Origin: Phoronis australis
Lineage: Eukaryota; Phoronida; Phoronidae
Direction of reading: 5' to 3'
Assembly (NCBI GenBank): GCA_002633005.1
Contig: NMRA01000034.1
Location: 1,077,766 to 1,141,765 of the forward strand
DNA: 64,000 nt
Under the pieces are notes generated by a model that had not been told where the DNA came from, made no database searches, and was given only the letters and a program-made list of their open reading frames with translations. The position numbers were made by a program, and so were the translations under genes. Positions 11,762 to 23,580 of the stretch are shown here, in pieces. Each line of letters begins with the position of its first letter. Within the stretch, counting starts at the first letter, position 1.

Positions 11762-12690
11762 TCAACCAATCCACTCTAAGGATGATTGTGAAAATTGGCG
11801 TTTATGTTCCTAGCTACTGTGAAGAGCACTACTGACGATGATTTTCCGACGTGGTAATTTTTTTCACCCATGGCTGTATCCCCTAAACCCTCTGCAGGAT
11901 CTTTATTAAATGCATGGTTATGACGTTGACAACGTACAACGGAATCGACGAACTCTGCTCCCTAGTGGCAATTTTATTTTTTCCGTTTTCCCTTGTTTCT
12001 CTGAAATTCCTTGACGGATATTTTTGAAATATAGACAATAGCTTACGATGACGTGTTTCCGTTTTCGGGTGGATTCGCTTGTTTTGCACCATCTAGAGGT
12101 CAATTTTACTGCTTTCTACTGCCTCTTTGACGTTCACACCTCTATACACCAAACTACTCTAAGAATGATTTTGAAAATTGGTGTTTAAGTTTCTATACTG
12201 TGGAGAGGATGGCTGATGATGATTTTCGGACGACTCATACTACTGTGGTGCCTCCTAATGGTATTTTTTGAGTCTATGTTTTTTTCTCCCAAGCCCTCTT
12301 CAGGGACTTCATCAAATTTGGAGAGTGTATTAATATGGCTTTGACAACGGACAACGACGAGATTTGGACGGATCCGACTACCGCTGTGCCCCCTAGCGGC
12401 AATTTTTGGTTCTCTATAACTTGGAAACTCATTGGCAAATTTTTATGAAATTAATAATTGATTTATATTCAAGAGTCAACAGGTTCCCATTTCGGATAGG
12501 TTCAACGTATAGCGACCGTTTTTATTATGAAATTTTGCACGTTTCAATTAAGGAGACGAATACGCTCTCATATTCGGGCGGATTTAACGTATTCTGCGCC
12601 ATCCGTTGGCCATTTCAAAAATTGTTGAGTACTTTTTTGACACCACCATCTCCATTCACCAAATTGCTTGAAGGATCATTATAGAAGGCA
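11762..12690. repeat. strongly decayed tandem repeat with a recurring GCCCCCTAGCGG-like motif
   Basis: Segments beginning near 11766, 12147 and 12656 share a lead (accaa...ctctaaggatgattgtgaaaa and variants). A second motif, ideal form tgccccctagcggcaatttt, recurs in degraded form near 11960, 12087, 12250, 12388 and 12598. Units differ greatly in length and sequence, so this is an old array. No coding potential. Confidence 0.45.
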
Positions 12691-13603
12691 ACCTTCAAGG
12701 ACAAGGACTATTGCTTAAAAAAGCTGAAAATCGCCCGTGTTACCCAATAGTAGCACAACTTAGACACGTCATTACCTCTCTATGCTCCTCACTAGAATGG
12801 GCACATTTGCGTCAAACATATCATCATGTTTCAGTCCAGTTGATAAATGTTATCAGCTTGCTTCAGATTTGCTGACAACCTGCAAAGGATGCATATTCAT
12901 ATGTTACTTTAATCAGTAGAACATCGGTGATTTTCTAATTCCATATGCGGGGCAGCGATTCGTAAAATGAATCATGCAAAAATAAGTGGACTGGACAGTA
13001 TTATTTAACTGAGTCTGTGATGTGTATCGTAAATATTTACATATAATGGTGCAGTCTACCAGAGAACACGAAAAATGCCGAAAAGACTGGGAAAGGTCTA
13101 ATCATCTTTATGAGACCATTCAAAACTTGTCGACAGAACCTTGGAGATTTGGACAGCTTACCAATGACATGTTTAACAATAATAAGCTGCTGACCGTCAC
13201 TTTATTTGCCAAAAATAACACTTTTGACTCACGAATTGTCATAAGACTAATCTGAACTTGTTCCTTAGTCAGATTAGAAAGGAATACAGGGCTCGGAAAG
13301 GACTCCGGGTCAATCAAAGAAATTACAATTCCAGTCGAAGTGACGAGAAATTTGAGAAGAGTTTTATAATTACAGTAAATAGTGTCAATGTAAAGCAGGT
13401 GCCTACAGTAATCTTGGATACACTAAAGATAATAGAATATAATTTAAATCATTGGAAATCTCTGGAATTAGATTGACGCGCCTTGTCTCCTCAGGTCGTG
13501 ACGGTCACAAGATACATGTAGAAGCCCTCTATCTTGTATTGGATTGTTACTAAACAACAGCTTCACTCAGTCCACTCACGGTACTTACGACGACCCCCAT
13601 TAA

Positions 13604-13639
13604 TACACACACACGCGCGCACACGAGCACGCACACGCG
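13604..13639. repeat. CA/CG microsatellite
   Basis: Alternating purine-pyrimidine run of acacac and gcgcgc units with a few interruptions. Confidence 0.8.
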
Positions 13640-14225
13640 GCATAGTGCCGGATGACAACGCAGAAGAAGCCGGACCCCGCGCTTTTTGGGGGCCGCACGT
13701 TCACGGCATTTCTAAAGGCACCAATACCATAAACGCTTTTGATTTTACGCTATTGGAAGCTCAGACCTGAGGTGATGCAAACCTGATTTAGAAAGCTCAT
13801 GTTGGGACCCCTCGATATGTAGGGTCAAGGGTGCGGGGCCCCAGTAAGCGATGCCAAAAAAATTGCAGGTGTCGTAGTGCTTACAAACAAAAACCGCGGG
13901 CCATTAAAAGTGCAGAGGCTCACCAAGGCGCCAGGCATCATTCATTGATCGATTTTTCTAAACATTCTTGAATTTACAGTTTGGGTGTTGTTGAAATACG
14001 GATCGACAAAATCTGCAAAACTTAAAAAACAAACATTTAACAACCGCGTTTTCTTGTATTGAGAAAAAGCCGATGTTCACATTGTTAGGGAAAAGTAGGT
14101 CTAGACCTTCTAAAACTTTGTTCAATGAAGAAAGTATTGTCTTGTCAATCAGTGCCAATGGTACACAGCCTCCCCAACTTCATACGAGCATCAAACATGA
14201 TGGACAAGAATACCAAGGTGAAATG

Positions 14226-14674
14226 CCACTATTCCGAAGGTTCACTTCTCCCAAGGCTCACTACCCGAAGGTTCGGTATAATTAGAGAAAGTTCACTACT
14301 TCGAATATCCACGAGTCCGAAATCATTACTATGATTGTCTGCAAATGAGTTGGACCCAACATGAATAACGTACTGTATTTGTGTCCACTTACTAACCATT
14401 TTTAAAAAGCGTGTACAAAAGTTCGTGGCTTGAATCTAACTAACGACTCATTTTTAAGCAGGTACAGCATCTGGGGCACTGATCAGGCGACCCGATTTTA
14501 AATTTAAGAAGACTCTCTGACCTCAAAGAGAGTGGCAGAGACAGGGTAGCCTACGAACTACATTAATTTTCGACCCAGCCGTGCGCGTGGTTCCGGTGGG
14601 TGAGATTGAGGCGCAGCGGCTCTAAACTTTCGGAGCAGTGAACTTCCGGAGCAGTGAACCTTCGGAATAGCGGG
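14226..14674. mobile_element. MITE-like element with internally repeated inverted ends
   Basis: The left end carries about three tandem copies of a 15-17-base unit (form: ctattccgaaggttcac). The right end carries the same unit inverted (gtgaaccttcggaatag and variants), also about three times. Terminal arrays of one unit in opposite orientation flank about 340 bases of unrelated DNA. No open frame inside is recognisable. The superfamily is not identified. Confidence 0.6.
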
Positions 14675-14781
14675 ATGTTCCCAATATCAGCGATGTAAGC
14701 AACTAAGTAACACGTAAAACACAACCAGATAAAAATTCGTCAGGTCATTCTCCGACTAAATATTTCCTTCCGATTTTGTAA

Positions 14782-14931
14782 CAGGGGCGGATCCAGGATT
14801 TTGAGTAAGGGGGGGCCAGGGCATAGTATTAGGCAGGATTTTGCCAGCCAGACATTCGCACCCTCGAACTGTCAAATGGAATCTGGGAGAAATTTAGAGG
14901 AGGGCATGGCCCCTCTCTAAATCTGCCACTG
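14782..14931. mobile_element. 150-bp MITE with CAG(G/T)GGC(G/A)GAT termini, copy 1
   Basis: Starts CAGGGGCGGATCCAGG and ends ATCTGCCACTG, an imperfect inverted pair. The flanks read tgtaa on both sides, a possible 5-bp target-site duplication. A second copy lies at 21611-21757, and the middle (gacattcgcaccctcgaact) is shared. Non-autonomous; superfamily unknown. Confidence 0.65.
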
Positions 14932-17122
14932 TGTAATGAGGTGTAATCACTTGAAAATTTGTCAGGAGAGGTAACGCAAGAACGTTCTTTCTGGTCCACA
15001 TTACATCCGAATTTGAGCCCCGTTCTTTGCGAGCAGCCGTCACGGCATCCTCATTTCTGGCATATACCGTCTCATCTCAGGAATATATACCTGAGAGTCA
15101 TCGTTGTATACTGATTTCCCTTCCCCTATTTAAGCTGTGCCACTAAGGGCCTTTACCGAAAACTACAGTGTCGGCGTTTGCACGGAGGGTCTAGCGTTCT
15201 AGAAATTCAAACCGCCCCCCGCGCAATGCTGGCTACGGGCCTGAATCAGTTAGTTCGGGCCACTAGCTGAAGGCGACAGAATCAGCACGGCGCCCAAGCC
15301 AACTGAATCAAGTACAGCCACTAATTTGCATTGAGCTACGATCTGATTGATATGCGTATTTCGACATTTCAAATTTCGCTTTATGATTACTCTCATTTCA
15401 TTAATGTTCAGTGACTTAACAGATTGTTCCTCCAGTTTTCGTTAGATCAGAAGTGAGAGATGCAAAGTTTAAGTGTTCTGCTGGGAGTGTTTGTAAGCAG
15501 TATAACGTATTCAAGGGCTCACAATGACGTCACAACCAATGTACGTGTGGATAAATGATCAAATTAAAGTGGTGTAAATTTACAATGCTAAAATCTCAAT
15601 AGGTTGACGATACAGGGCTAACAACTCACCTGAATCAATCACGACAGGCTTTCTTCAGTGTTTCACACGGGTTGACACTTCTCTGTACAGCAGACGAATG
15701 GAACAGACACAAAAACTCTGCTTTTACCTTTTCGAAAGATTTTCATTCTCAGAAGTGAACAGAAAGAAATATAAATACTCTTCATTGTGTTAGGAATTTC
15801 GATTAATGGTTATTAATTCCAGAGTCCAATCTCTTCAAATTAGAGTCTGTGGAGGTGGCAGTACGCAGTGCAGTAGGGACGCTAAACGCGACCCCGAATT
15901 CAATATCTCAAGTAGGCTAAACAAGTTTTATCGCAAGATTTTTTCGTTATGCATTCCTTCTCGATTGTTATGGGGAAAATAAGCCCAAAACATTACCAAC
16001 GTATGGCATACTATAGTGTGTGCGCGGAAAATTGAGTAACCACAATTGTATTGAGATAATTAAAGGAGCATGCCACCCAAAAAACAACCTAATTTGTATC
16101 AATTTAGATCGAGTAGTTCCATACGACACGAACGGTTGCGTTACCTGACACCTGACGGCAGACGGAGGTGTTGAAATTATCCAATGACGTCATCGGTTTC
16201 ACACGCAGTCTGTTCAGCAGTTCACAACACGGGTTACTGGTGTCAGCTTATCGCTTGAAGTCATCGTTTAACACCAATAAATCATCAAACTTCGATGTAA
16301 AACCCTTAAAATTACACCGAGTTATTATAAAAACGTGTTGTTTTATTTCGCTCTTACGGATTTATTGGTATTTGGACACACCGTAGCGTACAAAGTTCGG
16401 CAGGCCAATAATGTCCGTAGCAGGAGTTTGGGGTCTGTTCCGAGATAATTTCGAAGTATTTTCCGTGAGATACAGACAGGAGAACCTAGATCTGTGTTGT
16501 TCAGACTTGTGATTTTTGTGTTCTAAACACAAAACGCTTGTTATTCTGGCCAGTGGCTCGGAGCCCGATCAGACATCACGAACATAAACCAACCAAAGTT
16601 CAGTGGAAACTAAACTTCCAGTCAAGAAAATACTATACTAGTGAGCCAAACTAATGTGCACGCGATTATGTTGGTGAATTAGCCACGAAACTGCAAATCT
16701 ACTTACTCGTCGGGGGCCGCGAATTCACTCGGGTTCCGCTTTGGCCACAGCACCGTCAGGGCAAAGTTGTACATTGACAATCATTATTTGAGCAATGTAA
16801 ATGTAAATAAAGATTCCCCTAATACCTGGCCGTGGGATGGAAATCGAGTTGCTTCACAATAGTTTCTGCCAGTAAACACTAAATTAGCATGAGCTCACAC
16901 GGCCTCGGTGTCAGTTCAATTAGTTTTATTGCACCTAAAGGCGGTAACGCAGTGATTTATTCATTGCTGGCTTCTCTAATCATTTTCTCTCACGAATACT
17001 CCAAAGGCACTACAAATTGCAGTTGGTTAGGGTGAGAATAATTCATTTTGAAACAGAACGCTCAGTAATAAACGTCAACATGGCAACTCGCAATCCCGAC
17101 TTAGGACGAGCTAGAGCTCATC

Positions 17123-17249
17123 AGTCCCGACTTCGCTGGTGGATCGTTAAGTTTTACAGGCTATCAATTCGAACAGGAATACAGTGATGAAGAAATACTA
17201 GAGAGGCGCCGTGAACAAGCTCAGACAATGGAACGTATGGAGTTATTTG
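17123..17249 (+). pseudogene. coding-like fragment inside the TTAA element
   Basis: The plus frame reads SLSFTGYQFEQEYSDEEI and continues with an Arg/Glu-rich helix to a GTAAGC donor-like site. The YQFE-EYS-EE pattern reminds me of the start of P2X7-like intracellular-domain proteins that are frequent in invertebrate genomes; that is recollection, not a search result. A stop lies just upstream, and an ATG-led frame (17080) runs one base out of register, which suggests a frameshift. Confidence 0.3.
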
Positions 17250-17283
17250 GTAAGCCCGCATTCGTCAGGCACTGTCGACGTCT

Positions 17284-17468
17284 GCAGGCCACAGACACGG
17301 AGATGTTTCACGGCCTCATACTTGCTATTTACAGCGTACATTTCATTCTTCACTACCATGAGCCACTTCCTAAGCCTTTCGGATTCTCGAGGAAGTAAAA
17401 TAAAACGATATACCCGCATTCCTCGCAGCCGCTTAGTTCGGACAAGTGGGAACGATGCACCGCGACAT
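17284..17468 (-). pseudogene. broken THAP zinc-finger domain
   Basis: The minus strand starts MSRCIVPTCPN, meets a stop, continues to GISFY and, after a frame change, reads LPRESERLRKWLMVVKNEM and then VCGLQ. This is the C2CH THAP layout: C-x4-C near the start, an LP and KWL block, and a C-terminal VC-x-x-H. The final His is replaced or lost, and one stop plus one frameshift are present. It is a relic of a DNA-binding domain, probably from the host transposon's transposase. Confidence 0.6.
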
Positions 17469-20400
17469 AGCGGCATTCATTCTGCATATGAACCAATGAC
17501 GTCGCTAGCGTCGTTTCAAACCTTCCTCACAGGTTAACGCGACACCTCTTGGCAAGGTAAGGTCGACCGTATGCGAGGCTATGTGGATATAGACCGATTA
17601 AGACGGCAAAAAAGACTAATTAAATCGGGTGGCATTCTCCTTTAAGTAGTGGACGAATGATAAAATTTTAAGTGGTGTGACTTCAAGCTAAATAGATGTC
17701 TGCAATGCCTTTACGAACACACTTGACGCCTCAACTAATTTTTTGATGCTACCTTTTGTTGATTTCTGGTCTGTTTAAATCTTCATCATCACACAGAAAC
17801 GTTAATTACAAACTGCGAGCTGTTGGGAAACACGCGCCATCTTTTGGAGCTGGATTGTGAATTTTCACCGATTCGATACGATTCGTTTCCCGGGACTCAC
17901 CACCAAGAGGTATTCCAGTTGCGCTTTTGGATAAGTGTTTAACTCCGTATCATGGAACTTAAAATGATACCAAACCTATAAATAGATATTAAAAACGACG
18001 TTCCCCATCCAGTTCTCAGGAACAAAATTGCAACTTGCCCTGTAACCCTCATCAACCCTCAAAGGTTTGAAGCAAAATTTGAAAACTCCTTACAGTCTGC
18101 TAAACGGGCAAGCGTGACCTACGCTTGGGGAGAGTTACACAACTACAGGGAAAGATCACACACCGATAACCATAATATCCACTTTGTGACCCAGAGAGTA
18201 CTGAGTTTTTATTTGAACCCTGCTTTTAATACTCCCGTGGGACTCCACTGACACAGTTAGCAAGTGACGAGGATTGGTTGAAATCTCCAAAACAGGGTTT
18301 AGTATCCTATAAGTAATTTTACCTTTTTAGTAACGCTCAGATCAGCGTTATCTGCTGCAGCTCGTGCCCCAAGAGTCAAATTTCAGAGCATCTTTTAGCT
18401 GCTTTTTCGTGGGCTAGTCAAAGCGCGAGACCAGCTACGGTAGACATGAACAGCGTCGTGAAGGACAGGACAGGTTGCAAAGTAAAAACAGAAAGTATCC
18501 TATTGGTGAGGTGGGAGAGGGGTATCAGGAAGATTTACACAATGTTGAGTTATTTTATTGTATTATAAACATGGTAAAATTCAAACATGGATTGCAATAA
18601 ACTAGCGGCAACAAGAACCCTAAACCTTTAGAAAATTAACAATATCTAGATATACATACATTAATCAGGCACTGGTGTACACTTATTTTCACGGTAACAA
18701 TAATTCATAGATATCATAAAATTAATTTATAACCATCTTAAAATGTTATGAAACAACCACAACTGGTCCATTTCCAACGGAGTTGTTCGATTACATCAGA
18801 GTACCAGTAACTGGCAATAGCCAGGGGGCGTTCCGTAGACAGAAAACACTCAACTTGCAATGACTCTTCACGTCAGTGGCCACCATTTTGCAAGCTCGAT
18901 ACGCCAGTGAGCTCGTGACCATACTTGCGAAACATTCGCCTTTCAATGGTGTAACTTTGCGGGTTCTTGCATTTTGGCGAGTTTCTTGCGTCTACACAAG
19001 ACACCTTAGCCAAGAAACGGAACGTGCGTTCCCTAAAGCAAGTTTCTTGCTTGAAACGCGAAATACCGCCAGACATCGCAATGCACAACAGGTTCAAAAC
19101 GTGATCCCACTGGCTGTATTCGCGGGAGTCTTGCACCCACGGAACGCACCCCTGACTCTATTCAAAATCATATCGTGTGACCTATAATGCTTTAACCTGC
19201 ACCTAACAAAGATTGATCATGAAGAAATAATTGATAACATAGAGCTCATAAAACGTTTAAAAAGTTCTTATACTCAGCGTAAGGGCCTACGATGTATTAG
19301 AAAAAAACGAGTTCCTTTCTCTTACCCAAAATCAGGGATGGGGAAGTCCAAGGAAGCAGAAATGCAAAACAAATGCCATGGCAAATTTTGCATGGGGTTA
19401 ATCAGGTTAAAAAGGATTGGTGGGAAGGGCTCCAGTGCACTTTTTGTTAAAAGTAACACAAAAGTATCTCTCCAAAGCCTTTCAATATCATACAGGAGCA
19501 TCGCCCATTACAGGAAAAAAAAACAACTGGAATCTTATAACTACTCCACATGACCTACATTGAGAAAACCTTCAAACACAACAGGGATTACCTGCACTAA
19601 GGAATGTGTTCAGAATTAACTAAATTGCCTGAAAGTAAATTTAAGATAGTAGTATACAAAAAGTCAATTCCCAGGCAGTGCAATGTTATTTCAATTCTTC
19701 ACTTGTTTATCACACAACATGGCCAACAAGTGAAGTTCTATTTTGTTTAATTTCTCCATAAAAGTAAAGATTAAGAACACTTCAGCCTACTTCAAGCACG
19801 GTTTGCAATCAGTAAATGGCATAAAATATTCCCTAAGGTTCCCAAAAGTTGTAATGAGCCACTGGATAAAAGGTTTCTGGCAATTATTTTTGAGAATTAC
19901 CATGTCATCATGTGTACTTATTAGAAATACCCTCCTCATGAAGGAACAAAACAGAGTTCCACCACTAAACATATAAACACTTTCTTTACAATTCTTCTTG
20001 CATGAAGAGAAATGAATAAGCTGGACAAGGATAATCATGGTATAACAGTAAAGACTGAAGGCAACAAAATGCTTTCCGACATATAACCAATAAGGAATAT
20101 AATACAGAAAAATAATATAATTAACACATGGAATATGCCCAAAAACAACCCACAAAGGAATGCTTTGCAAATTTAAAGCTGGGAATAAAAAATTCCAGCT
20201 CACTTTACATGTGCAACAGTCAAAAGAAAAACTAAGACAAATGGAAAGGAATGCAAATGAACATTATATATGCTATGGAGGACGCCGAGTACAACAACTT
20301 ACATTTTCGTGTTTTCTACTACAGTGCACACCAAAAATGGACATAATGACCCAGAATTACTTGGACTCCTCCTGACGGGTTTTATACCAACACCCAGTCA

Positions 20401-21610
20401 CCACAACAGTCAGATGGAACACACCACCAGACTATGTGGAATTAGCTGTCATGATGGGTCAGTATATGTCTTGAACAGTCAAAGACTGTTATGACAGCAA
20501 AGCCAAATTTTGTTCCCCGACTTTTTGGCATGTATTATATGTAATGCACATTACCTGACCTCGTGGAACATTTGCAGGGATCAACCACAGCAATAGGTAT
20601 AACAGAATCAATACTTGAGCCAATCTCTGAAACAATCCACTATTTATACACATGCATACAGGCACAATTGTTGCACTTAGTGACTCCATGAAATAAACAT
20701 AACAACACAAAATTGAACCAAATCCAATATTCACTTTCATTTGGTACACGAACCTGTTTTCTTTCAACCATTTGTGAAGCACTAACTTGTATCACTTGCG
20801 TAAAACAAATCAAACTTAGCCAAATTTTCTCCTGACATCAGGAGCCACTTTTAAGATATGTAACCTGTCTGGATCATGTGCTGTGTGCCGCCTTCTATAA
20901 CTCAAAGTAAACAAGAGGGATGTTAAGTTTCCCCAGCCAAGTAATAGTGAAGACCAAGAGGAGACCTATATTCCGCCGAGGAACTGGAGCTGTAGGCTAT
21001 AACTGAAATGCTGATGACAACTGAAGCTAATCTCAGACATGAAAAAAACTGTATCTCTAGAAGTGTTACTCAAACAGGGTTCTTGTCTCAGGAGAAATCT
21101 TGACACTGTATAAAAAGGACACCAGAAGTAGAGTAGCACATCATATCTTGCTCTTATGGTGAATGCACGCAACTGTGACCACGGCAGCACATGGAGGAAA
21201 TTTTGAAATTGGTTCAATCTTAAGCTTTGTCTAACAAGAAATCCGGAAACTACACATACAAATGTATAATTAGCAATTGCAATCTAAATAAAAATCCTGT
21301 TGTCAATATCATTTGAAAACAAATGAGTAACGGAACAGGTCTGGCATAAACAAAATGAGTAATTGGAGGCAAACTGACCAACAAACGCCCAGAAATACAA
21401 CAGATTTCAAAATACAATAATTGTATACTAATGATATGCGCATTTTAAATGTGAGGATGCAATCATTCATTACCCTGTACGGTGATTACTTACACATTTG
21501 TAGAACAGAACGAGCAGAGAAAATGAAATGTTACTTTTTATTTTCAAAAAACAATAAGAGAATTATTATTGATGCTTTAAGACTTTCTAGTTTTGTACCA
21601 TAATTGTTAT

Positions 21611-21757
21611 CAGGGGTGGATCCAGGATTTTGAGTTGGGGGGAGGGCAGAATAGAGTCTTAGTCATGATTTTGCCCGTCAGACAGTCACACCCTCGAACT
21701 GCCAAATGGAATCAGGGAGAATTTTAGGGGGGCCATGACCCCCTTAATCCGTCACTG
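21611..21757. mobile_element. 147-bp MITE, copy 2 of the 14782-14931 family
   Basis: Starts CAGGGGTGGATCCAGG and ends AATCCGTCACTG. It shares the order of motifs with the first copy (ggattttgag, gattttgcc, caccctcgaactg, aaatggaat). Flanks gttat and attat are a near match to a 5-bp duplication. Confidence 0.65.
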
Positions 21758-23061
21758 ATTATCCCAAAATTTTGAAAAATGAAAGGCATTCACAAACATG
21801 TTCGCTTAGACTTGAAAAACATCAACAATTTCATCTGATAATGGCAAGATTTTACTCCTATAGAATAGTTCAATAAAATAAATTTTGAGGAAACGAGCAA
21901 TCTAAATGTTAGCGGTTCTCAACACACTACTAAACAGCTAAGGTTTAACAATTTTAAAGTGGCAATAAACGCCTGCTGACTCAAAGAAACTGATTTTTGA
22001 TAAAGATCACTTACCAATACAAACTGGTGTCAACTTGTCCTTTAGACGAGAAGTGATTTCTGGGTTTGCAATTATCAGACAATTTGCTATTGCTTGAGAG
22101 CATGCCGGCTGAATAAAAATGACAAACCAGTGGTGGTGACAGTCTCAGGCAAACACCAAATGACAAATCAGTGGCGACAACTGAAGCCAAATTGTAGGGA
22201 CTGGTCTCAGGCAAACACCAACTCACAGTTATTTGTTATTTACAAGTCCATAAATCATACCAAGAACAATTAAGGAAATATTTGTGACCAATTTCATAAT
22301 CATGGTAGATGATCTTAATGGAAAACGACTTTATTATGGGAGGCGAGTTTCTATTCGCTTTGACTAGAAAAGCTACCAATGATGTGAGACTACAAAGCAG
22401 CGTGAGAATAGCACTTCAATACTGAGCTGCTGGGGACAGTTGAAGACAGTGCTCAAACACTATCGATGATCAATTTCAATTTTCCTAAACAACTAAGACA
22501 TTAGTCACCAAAAATTGAACGAATCAAAGACAAAACTATTAATAAATGACATCCACATCCCGAGTTACAAACTCGCTAAGGACATGTTTATTGCAGATGC
22601 AATAGCAGCCAATTTTAAAATACCCTTAGCCAACACACATCTGTACACCAGGTAATATACATGTTTACACTGAGAGATTTACAGATACTGTTGAATGCAG
22701 ACTTCATGTCAATATTTACAACATTGATGGAGTTATACAAGAAGGCACAAACACAATCATTATACCTCATTCAAACTCTCAATAGAGCAATAATCAGGTA
22801 ATCACAATACAGCACGAACAAGTTTTGAGTAAAATTTTGAAAGTATCACATCACCACCGACTGCTGCTTCTGAACAAAATTAGCAGTAACCATCCATTTA
22901 ACTAACTTTCATTTCAGATTAAGCTCTTAGTGAAAAAGCACTTGTCAGAGCTGATACCACTGTTGACGCACTTTTCCAAAGCAGTCTGGGCTTCCTTCCT
23001 AAGATGGAAGACACTCATTACATGCACATGCCATTACAGTACAACCGCACTGATGAATCGT

Positions 23062-23067
23062 TTTATT
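23062..23067 (-). terminator. candidate polyadenylation signal (ARHGAP gene)
   Basis: TTTATT on the plus strand is AATAAA on the minus strand, 345 bases beyond the RhoGAP stop codon. Later candidates (21537 and 18554) would give longer 3' UTRs. Confidence 0.3.
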
Positions 23068-23164
23068 GGCCACCATTTTGTTGGGGTCCTCTTGTAATGC
23101 TCCCAATGATACAGGAGAGACACTGGTCTTTCACTCACGTGATTTAGTGTTGCTTTTTTGTGAG

Positions 23165-23217
23165 ATTCTTGTGTCTACTCAACACACCCCTGGGTTGTGT
23201 TCTGTAGACACAAGAAT
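23165..23217. repeat. 53-base palindrome
   Basis: The left arm attcttgtgtctact-caacacacc and the right arm ggttgtgttctgtagacac-aagaat pair with few mismatches around a short loop. A third, single arm-like copy (attcttgcgtctacagaaca) follows at about 23311. If transcribed with the RhoGAP 3' UTR it would fold into a strong hairpin. Confidence 0.6.
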
Positions 23218-23411
23218 TTCATCAGTAAAGCTAAGTGTGATTATATGGTTCGCTTGTAATACACGGCAATATCTCGTGAAATCTTGCATGATCTTGCATT
23301 TTTTCCCAAAGATTCTTGCGTCTACAGAACACAATCCTGGTTTTAAGGTAATTATGGAATACTGCTACCTGCACAACACTTTCTTCCTCGCGACAATCAC
23401 AAACAGACCAA

Positions 23412-23580
23412 TCAGAAGATGTTGTTAAACTCGAACAAGATGAACTCTACAATGCTGCTCTGGTACATTAACGAAACAGCCAGGTTGGGCGAATCCTTTT
23501 CAGGCCACATGAGGGTGGGGCCGAACACAATGGCCAGGTTGGAGAGACCCATACGGTTCTGGTCCTGGTGTGAGCACACC
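23412..23580 (-). CDS. ARHGAP12: ARHGAP last coding exon (RhoGAP C-terminus)
   Basis: Encodes the end of the RhoGAP domain, including NRMGLSNLAIVFGPTLM and QSSIVEFILFEFNNIF, then TGA. The acceptor is ttgccctgcag at 23581 onward; entry is phase 2. The conserved N-x-M and the FGPTL motif are typical of the fold. Confidence 0.92.

Larger units (their letters stand above)
10541..16059. other. repeat-rich intergenic stretch
   Basis: No coding region recognised. It contains a decayed tandem repeat (11762-12690), a CA/CG microsatellite, an element with repeated inverted ends (14226-14674), a 150-bp MITE (14782-14931) and two TGACGTCA palindromes (11496 and 15525). The open frames are short and without domain signatures. 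Confidence 0.55.
16064..17641. mobile_element. TTAA-flanked DNA transposon with THAP relic (Kolobok-like, defective)
   Basis: Bounded by TTAA at 16060-16063 and 17642-17645. Just inside are 15-base terminal inverted repeats, AGGAGCATGCCACCC at the left and its near complement at the right (14 of 15 match). Length 1578 bases. A broken THAP-type zinc finger lies at 17284-17468 (-), and a short acidic coding-like exon at 17123-17249 (+). TTAA duplications occur in piggyBac and Kolobok elements. A THAP domain is known in Kolobok transposases, which favours Kolobok. The element is too short and too broken to be autonomous. Confidence 0.6.
17646..23411. other. intergenic DNA and probable 3' UTR of the ARHGAP gene
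   Basis: No gene recognised. The open frames here (the longest is 138 codons on the minus strand near 20 kb) lack any family signature. The right part, perhaps from about 23.06 kb, is likely the 3' UTR of the minus-strand RhoGAP gene. A MITE copy lies at 21611-21757. Segments near 18.87 kb and 23.06 kb share ggccaccattttg and ttcttgcgtctaca motifs, so they look like two copies of one old repeat. Confidence 0.5.

Noticed and set aside
18876-19187. 103-codon open frame with an overlapping frame on the other strand
   Set aside because: Shares short motifs with 23066 onward and is probably part of an old repeat; no domain recognised.
19787-20203. 138-codon minus-strand open frame rich in hydrophobic residues
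   Set aside because: No family signature, splice context or conserved motif; lies in probable untranslated or intergenic AT-rich DNA.
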